A program made the position numbers and the translations under genes. A model generated the notes under the pieces. It was not told where the DNA came from. It worked only from the letters and a program-made list of their open reading frames with translations, and searched no databases. Below are positions 12,733 to 14,136 of a DNA stretch of 14,136 nucleotides, in pieces; positions within the stretch are counted from its first letter, which is position 1, and every line of letters begins with the position of its first letter. The stretch spans positions 1-14,136 of the forward strand of contig JACRCG010000057.1 in NCBI GenBank assembly GCA_016219145.1, read 5' to 3'. Source of the stretch: Deltaproteobacteria bacterium. Its GTDB lineage: Bacteria; Desulfobacterota; Desulfuromonadia; Geobacterales; Pseudopelobacteraceae.

Positions 12733-13947
12733 TCAGAAGCCGGGTCGGACGACATTTCCGTTGTAATCACAGACAATATATCGTGTCCCGGAAAGTGCTG
12801 AATGCCTGAAAGCCGCACCTTCCGCGCGATGCACGACAACTTCAATCAAATCACGATTAAAGGCGCTTGCCACAGCAATTTCTCGGGCCGTGTTGGCCTG
12901 TCTGATCAGGGAGATCAGTTCCGGCGGAAGTTTTTCGGCCTCAGACCAGCGGCACAGGTTGCCAAGATCAAGTTCCGAGGCGGCGGCGTGGGTGTTCTCA
13001 TGGCCACAGGCGATCTTGAGCAGCTTGGCAAACTGGCAGGCGATGACCGGTTGTGTGAAGCTGCGTTTGGCGCAGGCTTGCAAGGCGTAGGCCACGTGGT
13101 CGCCCATCATGATGAAGGCTTCTTCGGGGAAAAAAATATCCCCTCCCCCCTGGCGGGGGAGGGTGAGGGTGGGGGGGGAGGCGGCATTGGCAGCACTGTT
13201 GGATGTAGCGACTTCACCCACCCCCCGCCCCCCTCCCGTCAAGGGAGGGGGAGTCCGGTTCAAATGCTTCTGAACCGCCATCTCACTGGTCCGCCCGGTG
13301 GAAAGCACCACCGTCTGGCAGCCGCAGGCCCTGGCCACATCCAGGGCGGCGTCGATGGTGTCGGTCCATGCTTTGGCGGATATGGGACGAACTATGCCGG
13401 TAGTGCCGAGGACCGAGAGTCCGCCGATGATGCCAAGACGCTGATTGAGGGTCTTTTTGGCGCGCTCCTCGCCGTCCGGGATGGAGATGGTGATTTTAAG
13501 AGAGGTAGAGGTAGAGGTAGAGAAAGCCGAGCGAACAGCTTCTTCGATCATCCGGCGCGGAACCGGATTTATGGCCCATTCGCCGGGAGGGATGGCCAGT
13601 CCCGGCTTGGTGACTTTGCCGATACCGGTTCCTCCGGAAATCAGGATTTTCCCCTCCCTTTCAAGGGGAGGGCCGGGGAGGGGATGTGGCAAGAGTGTTA
13701 CCGTCGCATGCACTTCCGCCCCGTTGGTCACATCAGGGTCGTCACCGGCGTCCTTGATCACGAAACAGCTCGCTTCACTCACAGAGAACGACTGCCCGTG
13801 CAGTTGAAAGGAAGCGCTGAAGCCGGCCGGAAGATCGATGGTCACTTCGTTAAGCAGTATTTGTCCGGCCAGCATCTCCGCCGCACCTTTTGCGGCAGCG
13901 GCGGCGCAGGCGCCTGTTGTGAAGCCGGAACGCAGCTCTTTCTTCAT
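12733..13947 (-). CDS. cbiD: Cobalt-precorrin-5B C1-methyltransferase CbiD, carrying in-frame repeat insertions
   Basis: CbiD methylates C1 of the corrin ring with S-adenosylmethionine in the anaerobic cobalamin pathway. The core is clear: RSGFTTGACAAAAAKGAA (6-23), CFVIKDAGDDPDVTNGAE (61-78), SGGTGIGKVTKPGLAIPPGE (104-123), INPVPRRMI, KKTLNQRLGIIGGLSVLGTT (164-183), VVLSTGRTSE (213-222), MMGDHVAYAL (280-289). The protein has 404 residues, roughly 40 more than usual for the family. The surplus lies in two segments that do not look like CbiD: residues 87-100 (PHPLPGPPLEREGK) and about 231-272 (TPPPLTGGGRGVGE ... SPPTLTLPRQGGGDIF). These are translations of GC-rich palindromic repeats. Both lie between core motifs, where loops would tolerate length change, and no frame is broken. 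The ATG overlaps the cbiC stop (ATGA). Activity is probable but not shown by sequence alone. Confidence 0.93.
   Translation of the reverse strand: MKKELRSGFTTGACAAAAAKGAAEMLAGQILLNEVTIDLPAGFSASFQLHGQSFSVSEASCFVIKDAGDDPDVTNGAEVHATVTLLPHPLPGPPLEREGKILISGGTGIGKVTKPGLAIPPGEWAINPVPRRMIEEAVRSAFSTSTSTSLKITISIPDGEERAKKTLNQRLGIIGGLSVLGTTGIVRPISAKAWTDTIDAALDVARACGCQTVVLSTGRTSEMAVQKHLNRTPPPLTGGGRGVGEVATSNSAANAASPPTLTLPRQGGGDIFFPEEAFIMMGDHVAYALQACAKRSFTQPVIACQFAKLLKIACGHENTHAAASELDLGNLCRWSEAEKLPPELISLIRQANTAREIAVASAFNRDLIEVVVHRAEGAAFRHSALSGTRYIVCDYNGNVVRPGF
13141..13180 (-). repeat. GC-rich palindromic repeat unit A inside cbiD
   Basis: The stem is CCCTCCCCC (13141-13149) with GGGGGAGGG (13155-13163) around CTGGC. 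A G-rich tail with eight G in a row (13171-13178) follows. On the coding strand it reads SPPTLTLPRQGGGDI. It has the same orientation as unit C and is inverted relative to unit B. Confidence 0.8.
13215..13254 (+). repeat. GC-rich palindromic repeat unit B inside cbiD
   Basis: The stem is CCCCCTCCC (13229-13237) with GGGAGGGGG (13243-13251) around GTCAA. It is preceded by a C-rich flank (CACCCACCCCCCG), the counterpart of the G-rich tail of unit A. On the coding strand it reads RTPPPLTGGGRGVGE. Units A and B face each other across about 34 bp and could also pair with one another. Confidence 0.8.
13501..13522. repeat. Hexanucleotide tandem repeat in cbiD
   Basis: AGAGGT is repeated three times and followed by AGAG. 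On the coding strand it gives STSTSTS (residues 143-149), in a variable stretch between the GEWAINPVPRRMI block and KITISIPDGEE. Gain or loss of one unit would change the protein by two residues without a frameshift. Confidence 0.8.
13651..13690 (-). repeat. GC-rich palindromic repeat unit C inside cbiD
   Basis: The stem is CCCTCCC (13652-13658) with GGGAGGG (13666-13672) around TTTCAAG. It is followed by a GGGGAGGGGATG flank. On the coding strand it reads PHPLPGPPLEREGK (residues 87-100). It has the layout of units A and B: a CT-rich or GA-rich stem plus a one-sided purine/pyrimidine flank. Confidence 0.75.
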
Positions 13948-14136
13948 TGCTGCGAGGCTGCCAGAATTGCCAGGGCATTTACCACCGCCGCAGCCACGTT
14001 GGAGCCCCCTTTGCGTCCCATGTTGGTGATAAAAGGAACATGCAGCCCCGAGGCCGCCAGGGCGTTTTTGCTCTCCTCAGCTCCGACGAAACCGACCGGC
14101 AGGCCGATTATCAGCTCCGGATAGACCTTGCCTGCC
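13944..14136 (-). CDS. cbiC: Precorrin-8X methylmutase / cobalt-precorrin-8 methylmutase, C-terminal 63 residues (5' end outside window)
   Basis: CbiC/CobH moves the C11 methyl group of the corrin ring to C12, giving (cobalt-)cobyrinic/hydrogenobyrinic acid. Only the end of the frame is in the window. Translating back from the TGA at 13946-13944 gives GKVYPELIIGLPVGFVGAEE, then SKNALAASGLHVPFITNMGR and KGGSNVAAAVVNAL. The blocks LIIGLPVGFVGAEESK and GRKGGSNVAAA are characteristic of this family. The stop overlaps the cbiD start as ATGA, so the two genes are co-transcribed and translationally coupled. With CbiD next door the anaerobic (cobalt-early) pathway is the likely context. Confidence 0.93.
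   Translation of the reverse strand, partial: AGKVYPELIIGLPVGFVGAEESKNALAASGLHVPFITNMGRKGGSNVAAAVVNALAILAASQQ

Noticed and set aside
12802..14124. A 440-residue open frame on the + strand opposite cbiD and cbiC
   Set aside because: It is the complement of two recognisable genes. Its translation is low in known motifs and rich in Gly/Arg, as expected from GC-rich antisense frames, and no ribosome site precedes it.
1..14136. A new defence, secondary-metabolite or mobile system
   Set aside because: Apart from the toxin-antitoxin pair and the two exported proteins, each gene belongs to a known housekeeping family; I could not support a new multi-gene system here.

Overview
The window looks like chromosomal housekeeping DNA from a Gram-negative anaerobe, most probably a member of the Desulfuromonadales/Geobacterales (former Deltaproteobacteria). 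The reasons are: a full-length LptD (so an LPS-bearing outer membrane), the anaerobic-type cobalamin genes cbiC-cbiD, a TrpB2-type tryptophan synthase beta paralogue beside the normal TrpB, a secreted NrfJ-like/OB-fold protein of a kind I associate with Geobacter relatives, and moderately high GC. The taxonomic call is inference from gene content, not from a search.

Layout. Bases 1-3017 (+ strand) hold the 3' part of folC and the complete lptD. Bases 3041-4245 (- strand) hold two small exported proteins, an OB-fold protein and a pentapeptide-repeat protein, in one transcription unit. queC (4341-5042, +) is divergent from them. Bases 5072-5750 (-) are a FitA/FitB (VapBC-type) toxin-antitoxin pair with a recognisable promoter and overlapping palindromes. 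pta (5941-6960, -) has its own promoter and a strong terminator. Bases 7081-12646 (-) form a long biosynthetic cluster, read ribH > nusB > hom > trpB2 > trpF > trpB and closed by a strong terminator. Bases 12733-14136 (-) carry cbiD and the 3' end of cbiC.

How the genes work together. The ribH-to-trpB cluster couples riboflavin synthesis, transcription antitermination, homoserine synthesis and tryptophan synthesis. Most junctions are tight (ATGA or TAATG overlaps, a 26-nt gap, a 17-nt overlap). The exception is the trpB2-trpF junction, which contains a long inverted repeat. trpA is not in the window although two TrpB proteins are. folC-lptD links folate metabolism with LPS export only by position. 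cbiC-cbiD belong to a corrin-ring operon that continues beyond the right edge.

The most unusual structure is inside cbiD. Three related GC-rich palindromic repeat units sit in frame in the gene and add Pro/Gly-rich segments to a protein otherwise recognisable as a normal CbiD. The second is the 28-bp near-perfect inverted repeat between trpB2 and trpF. I see no CRISPR array, transposase, phage gene, rRNA or tRNA, and no clearly new multi-gene defence or biosynthetic system. No gene-free stretch exceeds 300 bases.
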